From Amia ocellicauda (lineage: Eukaryota; Chordata; Actinopteri; Amiiformes; Amiidae): a DNA stretch of 64,000 nt. Below, piece by piece: positions 24,881 through 37,200 of this stretch. Below the pieces are notes generated by a model. That model ran no database searches and was not told the origin of the DNA. It was given only the letters and a program-made list of their open reading frames with translations. The position numbers and the translations under genes are program-made. The DNA lies in assembly GCF_036373705.1 (NCBI RefSeq), contig NC_089863.1:6073357-6137356 (forward strand). The letters run 5' to 3'. How positions within the stretch are numbered: position 1 is the first letter of the stretch; every line of letters starts with the position of its first letter.

Positions 24881-25309
24881 GACCTTCGAACGCATGATTT
24901 GGAAAAGACATTATGCAATCGGCCCTGGTATTTTCTTCAATTGCACAGGCTGGTATCTCTTTTGCCACACTTGGAATCAGGAGTTAAGGAAAGACCGTTT
25001 ATGGGGAACTGGGCGGGATCTTGTGAGGAGGATCTTGGTTCCACACCTAGGGGCCCAGCAGGCATAAGACGTAGATACAAATTAGTCATCACATAGAGAT
25101 CTGAGAAACTATTCTGGGCAGCTCCTCCTTGCCGTTGAGATGGACCAGGTGATAATGTCCCATAGTGGTATACTGTAGTAAATTATTATAATCCCATAGA
25201 TAACTGTAGTATATCATAGTGATTACCACAATATGTCATGGTAATATTGTGTTATACTGTGGTTTGGCCCACATAACACCTCATGAGAAATTCAAATGTT
25301 TTATCACTT
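24881..25309. other. No recognisable gene
   Basis: A 64-87 codon open frame around 24833-25096 has no recognisable domain. I see no other structure. Confidence 0.45.
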
Positions 25310-25415
25310 TATAAGTGATCCAAGCATCCTATCCAGTCTATTTTTAAATGTTCCCAAATTATCGCTACAACCATATCACTGGGGAGTTTGTTCAAAATTG
25401 TGACGAATTTCTGTT
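25310..25415 (-). mobile_element. Short fragment of LINE family T
   Basis: Matches the 3' end region of the elements at 14567 and 27536, with the stretch ATCCTATCCAGTCTATTTTT and the CACTGGGGAGTTTGTTC block, but is interrupted and decayed. Confidence 0.6.
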
Positions 25416-25689
25416 TTGAATGCCTTTCAGAAAGTACTATCGGAAAGCTTACAGTTAGCATGGGATCTCATTATAAACTAGAAATGTATTACCCCATGTC
25501 AGGTGATCATTAGAACGGTGATGGGTGATTGGTAGATGGTGGATAGTCTATTTCTCACCTCTTCTCTCTGTTCTTTGGCTTTCCCTTCTCCCTTCCCTCG
25601 CTCTGTCTAAACTCTGCATGTGTTACCTGTCACATGCCCTCTTAGCTTGTCAGACCCCTTTGATGTCTCAACCCTGGCCCCTGACTGAA

Positions 25690-26370
25690 CACAGTATTCA
25701 TTCCAGACAGAAGACCCAGTGTTCAGTCAGGACAGAGGACACAGAAGAAATGGCTTTCAGTCAGGACCAAGAGTTCAGTCAGGAAACAGCAGGACACAGT
25801 GTTCAGTCTGGATTCAGAAGGATAGTGTTCAGTCAGGACTTAGAAGGATACAGTGTTCAGTCAGGATTCAGAAGGACACCATGTTCAGTGAGGACACAGT
25901 GTTCAGTCAGGACACAGAAGGACACGGAAATTCAGTGAGGACACAGTGTTCAGTCAATATATATATTGCTATGAACAATGCCACAATATCTTTATTGCAT
26001 GCGAGAATGATTGTGAAATTGACTTTTTCTTGCCAGTGGCTGTAAACACTGTTCTTATCAAGCACTGCTCATTCCTTCTCTGTTATATAATTCTGGTAGC
26101 AGGGCGAGATAGATGTTCAGTGAGGACACAGTGTTCAGTCAGGACACAGAAGGACACAGAAATTCAGTGAGGACACAGTGTTCAGTCAGGACACAGAAGG
26201 ACACGGAAATTCAGTGAGGACACAGTGTTCAGTCAGGACACAGAAGGACATGGAATTCAGTCAGGATACAGTGTTCTGTCAGGATTCAGAAGGACTCAGT
26301 GTTAAGTCAGAAGGACGCAGTGTTCAGTGAGCACCCAGAGGACACAGTCAGTGTTCAGTCAGGACTCAGG
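25690..26370. repeat. TTCAGTCAGGACACAG minisatellite
   Basis: Units combine GTGTTCAGTCAGGACACAG with AAGGACACGGAAATTCAGTG, giving a compound period of roughly 54 bp. The array is split at 25957-26113 by the 157-bp duplicated segment. It ends some 200 bp before the putative promoter of mucin gene 1. Confidence 0.85.
25957..26113. repeat. 157-bp duplicated segment, copy 2
   Basis: A second copy of 21329-21485, sitting inside a minisatellite, with repeat units directly on both sides. Confidence 0.9.
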
Positions 26371-26579
26371 GTCAAGGAAACCATTGGGTCTTGGCACTGC
26401 TGGAGGAACAAAGTGGCCAATGAAGCAGCAACAGCTCCACAGATCCTTATCTTTCTCCTTTGGCTGACATGTTTTTTTACAGGCCCCGCCCCATGCGACT
26501 GTCCCTCAGGTAGCTACACTGATGCGAAACTCAAACCTATCCCCCCCGCCCATACTATTAGCACTGAGGGTGTGGAGAA

Positions 26580-26592
26580 TTTAATAGTTAAC
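26580..26592 (-). promoter_or_regulatory. HNF1-like site upstream of mucin gene 1
   Basis: The minus strand reads GTTAACTATTAAA, matching 10 of the 12 defined positions of the HNF1 consensus GTTAATNATTAAC. It lies 105 bp before the start codon. A comparable site precedes the paralogue. HNF1 factors drive many enterocyte genes; function here is inferred. Confidence 0.4.
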
Positions 26593-26697
26593 CTCTATTG
26601 CTACATCTTGCTGCTCTTCTCTGCCGTTGAACCACAAAGGTGCCAGCTGTGCCAGTCGCTCCCTCTCTTCCCCTCTTGCACTCTCTACACAGCAGCC

Positions 26698-26758
26698 ATG
26701 GCATCACCCGCAGCTCTCCTCACCACCCTGGCAATCTCCTGGCTTCTTTTGAGCTCAG
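26698..26758 (+). CDS. muc17-like: Mucin gene 1, exon 1: signal peptide
   Basis: Twenty codons plus one base, starting at ATG with a CAGCC leader before it. MASPAALL is followed by a hydrophobic [10 protein letters not shown] stretch, a classic signal peptide. The exon ends at TCAG|GTAAGT, a near-perfect donor, in phase 1. The leftover G is completed by CT of exon 2 to give Ala. Confidence 0.8.
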
Positions 26759-26843
26759 GTAAGTCTTTCCTGTGACCTGTCTCTGTCTTTTCTCCCTGCC
26801 TGGGGAGGCAATAAATACAGACATTAGTAATTAAGTATGTACA

Positions 26844-26876
<33 letters not shown>

Positions 26877-28117
26877 GAGAAAGTAAGTACATAACTCAAT
26901 CAAATTAACAAACAAACAAACTGTGACTGAAGGCAACAGAATTCTCTTTCTGGTAGACTTGGAATCGAATGTTTTGTCTTGCTCTTCAAATGCTGTTAAC
27001 ATTGTGTCATAGGGAGTGGGGGGTCAAGAGCAGGTGCGGTTGTATTGGATTGGGGGGGCCAGCTGGTTGAAAAGGAGCTCCCCTTGGTGAACAGGGGGTG
27101 GACACAGTCTGAAAGAGTATTGGGAGAACAGGGAAAATGCATTTGACCCCACACCAGCTTTGTGGATTAGAGAGACCTCGCCAGACTGGATCCCAAAGGC
27201 CACTGTGAAGCTATATCTGTGTCACAGGGTTTAGAATGAGTGTAGGAGTGGGAAGGGGTCCATTGGCTTATACTGGGCATTGTAAAGGAGCTCCGGTCGG
27301 GAGTCCACAGTGGGAAGAGATGGGTGCTGTTTGGCTTGATTCAGTAAACTAGATTGTGCCCTGGGTGGAGATGGGTGGAAACAAATGAAAGAGTGCTTGG
27401 CAACTGGGCACGGATACAACCTCTCATGTCAGAAACTGGCAGATAAATCACAGCCTGGGAGAAGAATGCATACTGTGCTGTATGGGCAGGAGCGGATCTG
27501 TGATCTGTTTTGCAGGTGCAATTTCCCTCTCCAAATAAGAACATAAGAACATAAGAAAGTTTACAAACGAGAGGGGGCCATTCGACCCACCGTGCTCGTT
27601 TGGTGTTCATTAATATCTAAGTGATCCAAGGATCCTATCCAGTCTATTTTTAAATGTTCCCAAACTTTCAGCTTCTACCACATCGCTGGGTAGTTTATTC
27701 CAGATTGTGACGCCTCTCTGTGTGAAGAAGTGTCTCCTGTTTTCCGTTTTGAATGCCTTGAAGCCCAATTTCCATTTGTGTCCCCGGGTGCGCGTGTCCC
27801 TGCTGATCTGGAAAAGCTCCTCTGGTTTGATGCGGTCGATGCCTTTCATGATTTTGAAGACTTGGATCAAGTCCCCACGTAGTCTCCTCTGTTCCAGGGT
27901 GAAAAGGTTCAGGTCCTCAGTCTCTCAGTAGGACATTCCCTTCAGACCTGGAATAAGTCTGGTTGCTCTCCTCTGAACTGCCTCTAGAGCAGCGATATCT
28001 TTCTTGAAGTGTGGAGCCCAGAACTGTCCACAGTATCCAGATGAGCTCTAACTAGTGCATTGTACAGTCTGAACATTAAGGCATCTAAGGAGCCACAATG
28101 CCCATTTGAATGAAATA

Positions 28118-28193
<76 letters not shown>

Positions 28194-31100
28194 TAAACAG
28201 ACAGATGCAGTGCTTAATTAATTAAAATCAAACAAAACTAAAAAGTGTGTAGCCTACTTGACAATGAGTGATGTGAAATTACTTCCAGCTGCAGTGGCAC
28301 GTCTCTCCTCTGCATTTCCTCAGACAAACACCTGGCAGCTCAGCACAACACAAACTTTGTGTGGGAATGCGTTTATTCCAGCAACAACATTGAATCAAGC
28401 AGAATACATTCATTTCAGCAGCAAAACTTTACTGGATCATATCCAAATGTTTGTTTTCTTATACTTATTCTACTAATAAGTAGTTTTAGTATAATTATTA
28501 TTGCTTGGTTGTTTCAGTCAATGCACTTACATTTATATGTAAAATAAGTTGGAATTTGCAGTTTGTGATTTATGCGTTTTAAAATTAACATATTTAATAT
28601 ATTTGACTGGTTTTAGTGCTTGTACTAGGCAGTCTAATTTGAAATGTTGGTGGTTCTATTTCTTTCCCAGAATACATTTAGTTAGTAAATTTTTTGTTTT
28701 TGTTTGTGTTTTGTCTTTTCATTTTGACCTGTAATCAGATGCAGTTTTAGACCTGATTAAAGGTCCACATGAAAAGACATTAAAATCCCTACAAAAATAA
28801 CCCCAACAATTACTAACTAAATGTATTCTGGCAAAAAAATAGATTGCTGTTGGGAGTTGTCGACCCCTGCCCTAGCATAAGCAACATCTAAAACAACTGA
28901 CCATTAAACTGAAATATTCACTAAGTAGACTCTCTTTGACAACATTTTATTTACATTCTCATTCAAAACTACAATTTTCTCTTGTGCAATTAACTATTTT
29001 TAACTTAATAGCATTTAATTCATGTTTTTAACATCTATTTTCTACTTTTAATTACTTTAAATTACAGTTTGGAAAAATCACTTTATAGCATGTACTTGAC
29101 TACATTATTTTTTTATATTATAATTTGATCTGTATGACTTTTGCTTATCATAACTTAAATGATTTGCTTTTGTGGTGGAAGAAAGATTTGGAGTCGGGAG
29201 TTCTAGTCAGAATTTATTACATGCACGGGAGAAACAGCACAACACAGAACTCAACGGATTTTATGCTTGCATGACACTGTTCCCCAAAAGTTTTGAGACA
29301 GAACAAAGCTTTTATACCCCCTCTGGGACATACGTCCAAAGGGCCTTAACATTTTACAATCAGTGCCTGAATGGTCATTTCTAATAACTAGCAGTGATTT
29401 CATTGGCATTCTAAACTACGCCTTCCCATCTCATCAATATTATGATTATTACTCATGAATAATAATCATTAACCTCTACATTGCCAATTGCATTAGAATG
29501 TACTTTGTAGTTAATACGTTGCAAGAAAGGAATGTGAGCTGCTGATAACCAAGTGAGGAGTAACAGCACACCAAGTACAAAGGCAGAATAGGATTTCTAT
29601 ATTTTTCCTCCACATTCCCTCCTTTTGTCACAACGTGACAACTATTCCCTATTTCCCATGTTACCCAGTGTGTACACTGCTACTGTCGAGCCCTGGATTC
29701 CTGCAACCATCAATATCGGGAAATAGGCTGGGAGGAAAAATCTATTACATATTAGCACTATCAGCAGCAAATAAAAGTTCCTTTAAAAACACATCTTCAA
29801 TAGGGTTAATGGGAGCATGCATAAAAATGGCAGCAGTTGCTGTAGTACATAAGTGCTTTAAACAATGCACAGAGAGTATAATAACACAAATAACTAGACG
29901 TTGCATGCAACTTTTAAGGCTTCCATGTTGTATCAGTAGGTTTCAGATTTGAGCAGGCATATGTAGTTTTAATGCATGTGTTATTAAATGTGTAGTTCTC
30001 AATTCTAATCCAATGTAGTATAGATTTGAGGTTTTCAATCTTTTGTCACTTGAAGTGTGTATTTCAATGTCAGTGAGATATAATATTAATTTATTGAGTG
30101 CATGCATCAATTATGTAAGGTACCATTGTATTTTTCACATAATTCTAGCATTTATGTGAAGTTTTCATTGAGTCATTCAAGATGCAGAATGCAATTCCCA
30201 TGTTTGGCCACAAGATGGAGGTAGAGGTCTACATAAGGAATGTCATGTGGCTATCATGTAAAGCTGTCATTTTGGTTGGTGTACAGCAGCCAGATTTTCT
30301 GTCCTATCAACTTGGCTTCATCAACTTTGACATATCTTTCTACTAGTTCAATCACTGACAATTTAAGTACATTAGGCTATAGTTCTGAAGATATTTGCTG
30401 TCATAAGTGACATAATGTAACAGAATTTGGTGAGTTTTGGGATTTTGCTGATAGGTTATTCTGGGGTCAATATCCTGCTTTTGTTAATATGTGTATTTTG
30501 GATTCATGCACAGTCATTTTCTTGTGGCTGCCATGTTGTTGAACACAGTCACTTGTCTCTTGCAGACGTGATAGATAGCAGTGTCTATGTAATACATGCA
30601 AAGTTTCAGGGCACTGGGCTTTAGGGTTCAGGAGTACTAGCTGTTGTCATTTTTGCACGCGGACACATGTTAAATCCAATCTTAATTATCAAGTTTTATG
30701 TTCAATGCAGGACATAAACACAGGTGCTGAGTTTCATGTGCGTACTGCATTCCAGTGTCCAGGAAATGTGTAACTTGTCTGAAGCGGCGCGTACGTCTTT
30801 TTTCATTGGCCCACAGCACCCATGTTTTTTACTGGGACAACTCGCCTTTAACAACCTTGGTAGTACTCTGTAGTACTGTCATGCATACCAATTTGTGGCA
30901 CAGTGGGAATAAGTGTCTTGGAGTAGAAGGCACCAAAGCTTGATTCAGATAATGCAGCCTGGTGGACAAAGCGTGAGACCGAGCAACTTCTGATGAACAA
31001 GCGTAACAGTAGGCCATAAGGTATGCATGTGTATGAAGTGGCATATGCATATGTCCGTTGGTTTTGGAGAAGAAGATTTTTGTATCATTTCACAATTTCG

Positions 31101-34100
31101 ATTGTGGCACCATGTAGTTTTCACTGCATTTGTAGGTATAAGATGTGTCTAATAACCAAGCCATAAAAAGACAATTCAAAATCCAAGCATTTTGTGCAAC
31201 AAATAGAAATTTTAGCCATTCGAATGGGTCCCATCCGGCTGAGTTATCAGATACATATTGTTTATTTATTCTAGTTTGTAAATCATGGAGGTGGCTAATG
31301 GCATGAGTTATGTTGGAGCTGGTGTCTGGTAAATAAATCAATTTTCAACAATAAGGGTGCAAACACCACCCTCTTTAGCTAATTGATAATCTAAAGCTGC
31401 TTGGTTCTGGAGGGTGACTAACCTATTAGCCTTACCTGTGGGTCCGAAAGCTGCAAAACCTTTGATACTTGTGTTTATCAATGTTTCAAATTCAAAAGCA
31501 ACTTCATCAATTAGGTCTTAACTACACCATACATGGGGAGAATGGCAGCCCCAAATTTTATAGCTCCATGGACCTGTGAAATTCAATAGGAACCTCTTGA
31601 GGTTTCTGCTCCCTTTTTGTCCTATGGACAGAATGGGTCTGGGCTGCTCGAGGGGAATGAGGAGACTGGGTTATAATAGTCATAGATGCATTTAAAGTCA
31701 CCAGAACACAACAACCATTCCAGTTCCGGGGCAAGTAAGTAAAAGCTTGGTCTCCACACAATCAGTAATGGCCATAAGGAGTCAGAGCAGAAACAATCAT
31801 TGGGCGTGTCTGTGAGTGACACCAGGGACCACACTCCTTAACGTGGTTGTGAATACTAAATGCTCCAGCAGACAATAAGTCAGGAAACTGGTTTCGTTCC
31901 CGAACATTGCTGCTCTCATTAAGACCCGCTTCTGTTATGGGGAGGACTGTTGAACACTGACTGGCCTAGTTGGATTTCAAGCCCCCAGGTTGCTGCTGGA
32001 GCGCTAGCAAGGCACATATAAGCGAGGTCCCCTGCACTGGCTTAGGAATTAAGTGCCATGGGGAGTCTGCAGAATGGGGAACAGCAGCACATACATAACA
32101 TTCATATTCATATATATTCATGTGTATATCATCTAGCAGTAAAGTTACATATTGTCCACCATGCATTTCTTCATTCATTATTTTAACATACTCTTTCATT
32201 TCAGAAGGAGTGAGGCTTATCTGCATTTCTTTGGCAGTGCAAACACAACAACACTGAAACAACACAAAACAGAGAAATATGAATATTCCAAGAATAAAAG
32301 TCAATTCTTGGGCTTATAAGAGCACCAAGGTTTCCTAGGAATCCACTTATCCAGCTCCCCAGAGACCACTCCAGGGTCTGGTGAATTTTTTCCAAATGTG
32401 ATCTGTAAGATCATGAATCTGTTCAGGTTATAAGGTATATAGGTACAACATTCTTTACCAATGAGTGCACACCCTCCTTTTGCTGCAAGAGAGAAAACTA
32501 GGGCTTGGCAATTCTGTAACACCATATGGGAACCATTTCAGCTGTTACGTTATCAACATCAGCAGTTTTATCATGTTTCTATTGTATCTGTTCCGGTCAG
32601 CACAGACGTCTTCAAACTGTGAGAGGGATGGGGATCATGGGAATTCCTCACAGAGCACTGTGGGGCACATGTGAGCACACTCAGCACCCTGATATATTCA
32701 AGTCTTTTAGTAAACTGGTAGGACAGTTGGAGATGGGTGTTCTCTCTCATCAGGTGGCTTTGTCGTCATTGTCGAATCCTCAGTCGTTTTTGATCAGTGT
32801 AATGTGATAGTGTCTGTGTGTCAATATGCAAAAGGTGAGAGGTTACTAGCACATCACCCGGTATTTGTGGACCCATGCGTCTGGCCCTGTGCTGGCCTCA
32901 TTAGCTGGAGGTGGATGATGATGTCAGCTGCTTCTGGACTGATTGTCTCAATCAGTGATGATCCCATTGGCTAGGCACTGAAGCGCTCTCTTTCCCTGGC
33001 TGTTATGGTGCAGAAGATGGTCCCACAGGCAATGAGGAAGAGGATCTAGTCGAAGGGGGAGCATCTCTCTGGTCTCCACCAGTGTTGTTTTGATTGCTTT
33101 GATTGGCAAGTGGATCCATGTCGTTTCTCTTGGCACTTCACAGCGGTGTGGGCGGTCTGGAGCACCTGGTAGGGCCCTGTCCACCTGGGCTGCTGGGAGG
33201 ACTTTCTCTTGTGTGCTTTGATGTACCTGGTTGAAATGGATGACAGTCCTGTTGGGCTGTGAATGGACAGCTTCGAATGCATGTGTTAGACCCATACAAA
33301 AGACAACATAGCATCATCCGTCAACTGGATGGCTTTCTCCCTTACAAACATTTGAGGAGTGACGGAGAGTCTCATAAGTCATCCCATAATAATCTCATGC
33401 GGAGAAAGACCAGTGTTTTCGATTTGCTGGCTATAGGAAGGGCATCTGAACGTTTGAGCCCTGTTTGTTCACATATTTTAGTCAGCTTATTCTTGAATAT
33501 CCCATTTTGTCTCTCCACTGCTCCAGCTGACTGAGAGTGATGGGGCAGTGAAAATGTTGCTTAACTTGCAGGGCTTTGCATAGTTCCTGTACTATTTTCC
33601 CAGTGAAGTGAGTGCCCCTGTCACTGGAAAGTTCCCTGGAATGCCAAATCTGCTACTACTTCAGCCTCCCTACAGGGATAGGCTTCAACCCATTTAGAAA
33701 ACCTATACATTATTACAAGTATATATTCATAACCACAACATTTAGGCATTTGAACAGAATCTATTTGCATCTTAAGGCATGATTTTGTGAGTTTAGCTCC
33801 CTTCCCAGGATTATGAGCTTGACAGATGTGGCAAGTTCTACAATATTGCTGAACTGTTACTTCAAAACCTGGGGCAAACCAATTTAAAAGACTGATGCAC
33901 ACATCCCCCCTTTGCCCATGATGGGCAAACAAGGGAAGGGGTGCCTGTGAGGCAACCAATGCTTTAACAAATATTTGAGCTCTCTTATGGAAGGTGCAGT
34001 GGCTAGTTGCAATTTCCTGGAGCTTTTACAGTGCAACTCAGATTGAAATAAACAAAAAACTAAAAAAACTAAGTGATTTTCATCTAGTATGTGCCTTATT

Positions 34101-34197
34101 CTTCTGTATCAACATCAATATTATTAGCATTATTAATACAAGCAGTGTAAATTACTTGCACTCTTGCTCTGTTTGTAGTAAGTGTTGAACCCTTACA

Positions 34198-34255
<58 letters not shown>

Positions 34256-37200
34256 TGAGCTTAGTAATGATTCCTGTTCATTGTGGAACTCATAGCTACC
34301 AAATGACCACATTTTTAATTTCCTGGAGTATCTGGTTATCTATTTATCCATATCTAGGAAACCTTCACCACATTTTGCTCTAATGCAATTTCTAACATGT
34401 TACTTAAATGTCTGTATTCATAAAGACCTATTTTAAATAGCTGTATTTTATATTATTTCTTTTTTATAATAGAATTCTGAATGCTTACTTTCTTGTAGGT
34501 CTGTTATGTGTTAACATAGTATAGCATTTTTAGGTATCATTCTGTAACTATTTGTTACTTGTGACTCTTTTCATATTCTGAGTCATATTCTGGCTATACA
34601 GTAAATGAAAAATACAAACAAAATACAGACATTTACCATGCACAAATTCTAAACTTACAAACATACAAAGAGATATATACTAATGTATATCCAAAGTAAA
34701 TTCGGATACCATGTTTTTGGTTGGCATGTTGTATTGACCTGCATTGTCTCAAACTAGCATTATGTATTATTACTTATCTATTAGTTTTCCTTCAGTATCT
34801 TGAGGACTTTTACTAATACTGAAAACTTCATTTTTTATATGTATTTGTTTTTGGGGCATTCGACTTAAGCTAGATTGAATTTTGCCTTTGTCTTTTTCCA
34901 TTTCTAACAAATGTTTTAAGCTAGCAAGTTTTGATTTCTCATTTCTTCATTTACTTTCATCATTCCACATCATAAACACTTTCTAGTATACTTTTCCTGG
35001 CTTTGTATCCCTATTTTGCAAAACCATTTTTAGGTGCTCAAGTCTATCTGAATCAAAGTCCCATCTACTGGAAACCTTAACTTTCCTTACCTATTGTCCA
35101 CTTAAATCACTTGTGCACATCGCGCACCGCTTCACTTCCATAATAATCATACATTTACCTTATATTTGTACCTTTAGGTGGTGGGTCGCCTGTCTAACTA
35201 GTCTTACTATTATCGTTTTGTGCACAACAACCAAAGCGTGCAAGCCCATAAAAATAATAACAATAAAACAACAGGGGGGAAAAAAACTCTAAAAAAACAA
35301 ACAAAAAACCCCACAAATAATAAATCCTATATAGGATAAATAACAAACATGTTTTTCAATATGTTTGCATTTATATAACTTCTATATAACTTAATTACTT
35401 TTCTTCATTTACCATAGTATTAATAGTTCTATAAACATGTGCTTTTATATTATCACCGGTGTATCAGATATTGAACAATTATTTAGTGCTTTTTTTTTTT
35501 TTTTTTTTTCTAATAGTAGGTCGAACCTACGCTGCAGTTTTACAAACACACTTTTGTCTGAGGGAACCCCAAACAGGAAAACACAGTCCTGTTTGTGACA
35601 ACCTAGGTTAAATAGGAAAACACAGTCCTATTTCTTCAGGCCTAAGTTTTTTTTTTTCATTTAAAGGAGATATAAAAAAACTTTTACTAAAAAAGACCCT
35701 TCTATAGTTTTTTCATTTCTAGGAGTTATAAAACTTAAAAAAAAGACCTTATATCTTTACAAGCGAGAAAACTCAGTCAAGCTTGGAAAAATAAAACAGG
35801 AAAACAATTCCTGCCTCAAGTACTTGATTTAAGGCAAACAACAATGTTTAATTAAAATATAGATCGCGTTACCTGATCGTCAGAGGGCCAGACGAGCAGA
35901 CAAGTGAAAGCAAAGCACCGCAGTAGGGAATTTAAAAGGTTCCCTTACCTTATTATTTTGCCGGGGTGGCTTTGCTAGTCACTGGTCTGGCCACTCCGGT
36001 CCTCTCCGTCAGGGTTAGCGGTCCCGATCCTCGTCGCCATGTAATGTGGAAGAACAATCATCTTCAATCAGGTTGGAACGTTCGTTGCAATGCCTTTATT
36101 ACACGTGACATGGAGAACACCAGTGAATCAAGAAGATCCCAAAGCTGCTCTGCTTTCATGTAAAAAGTCAGAGCTTTTTATAGACAGAAAACAAAGATTT
36201 GGATACAATTAATAAGTAATTACTATGTTATCTTACAAGCTTGCTAAGCAGAATATATTATTAAAGGACAGAGTCCATGGGTCAATACAAGGATTAAGGA
36301 GCAGACACTGAAATCATACTGTTTGTCATCTTCTCCAAGATGCTCATCGAAAATAACAAACAGGGGTCGAACTACCTTCTGGCCTGGCTGTTGACTTGAC
36401 CTTATCTTTCTTAAGTATACATGAAGTAAACCATTTGTGAGGGGAATTTCTAACTTTACTTCCACAGGGTCAATGGCTTAAGACCCAGGCCTAATGGTTG
36501 CCTTCCCTCCAGGAAGTATAGTTGTTACAGCAGCAAGGAGATCAGAAAGTTCTTGATCGGTGCTGCTGGCTGTGGTCTTCCCTCTGGAGGAGGCCTCTCG
36601 CCAGCCATCGGGGGTGGGGGGGTTGGACCATCAACAGCTCTTGGGTGGTGATGGCTTGTCAGACCTTGGGGTGTGGGTGCCTCCTTAGCCTTCCGTGGTG
36701 GGGTGCCTCTGAGGAGGGTTGTGTTTCGTCGGGCTTCCACGGCGGGGGACGACGTGCCTCATCGGACCCTCAGAGGGGGCTATTGCTGGAAGACAATAAA
36801 AATTGTGCTCAGGTACTGGTCATGCAATGCAGGACATCTCCAACAACAATTATGCATTGCATGTCCATGGCACACCGGCGGCACTATGGGCTAGAAAATC
36901 AGAGACTAAAAAGATGAGTCTTCTGCTATGATTTAAAGGTTAAGACAGAGGGGGGAATCTCTTATGTTGGCTGGAAGATCGTTCCACGGTTTCGGGGCCC
37001 TATAACTGAATGCTCTACCACCTGCGGTTTTCTTGTGTATTTTAGGAAATATCTGGCTTCATGGGATCTCAGCAGTCAACCTGGATTCAATAAGGAGATC
37101 TTTTAGTAGGGAGGTGCCAGTCTCTTTAGTGCTTTAAATGTTAGTAAGAGAAATTTGAAATCTATCCTGTAGCGCACGGGCAGCCAGTGAAGAGAAGCCA

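Noticed and set aside
24833..25096. Overlapping 64-87 codon + frames before mucin gene 1
   Set aside because: Starts inside the duplicated flank and shows no recognisable domain; the homologous flank at gene 2 does not keep the frame.
31050..33990. Functional retroviral genes
   Set aside because: Stops and frameshifts interrupt every recognised env and pol block, and gag, protease and reverse transcriptase are missing.
36021..36039. Possible tRNA-Ser gene
   Set aside because: Only the 3' acceptor end complement is present, next to an LTR. It is a primer-binding site, not a tRNA gene.
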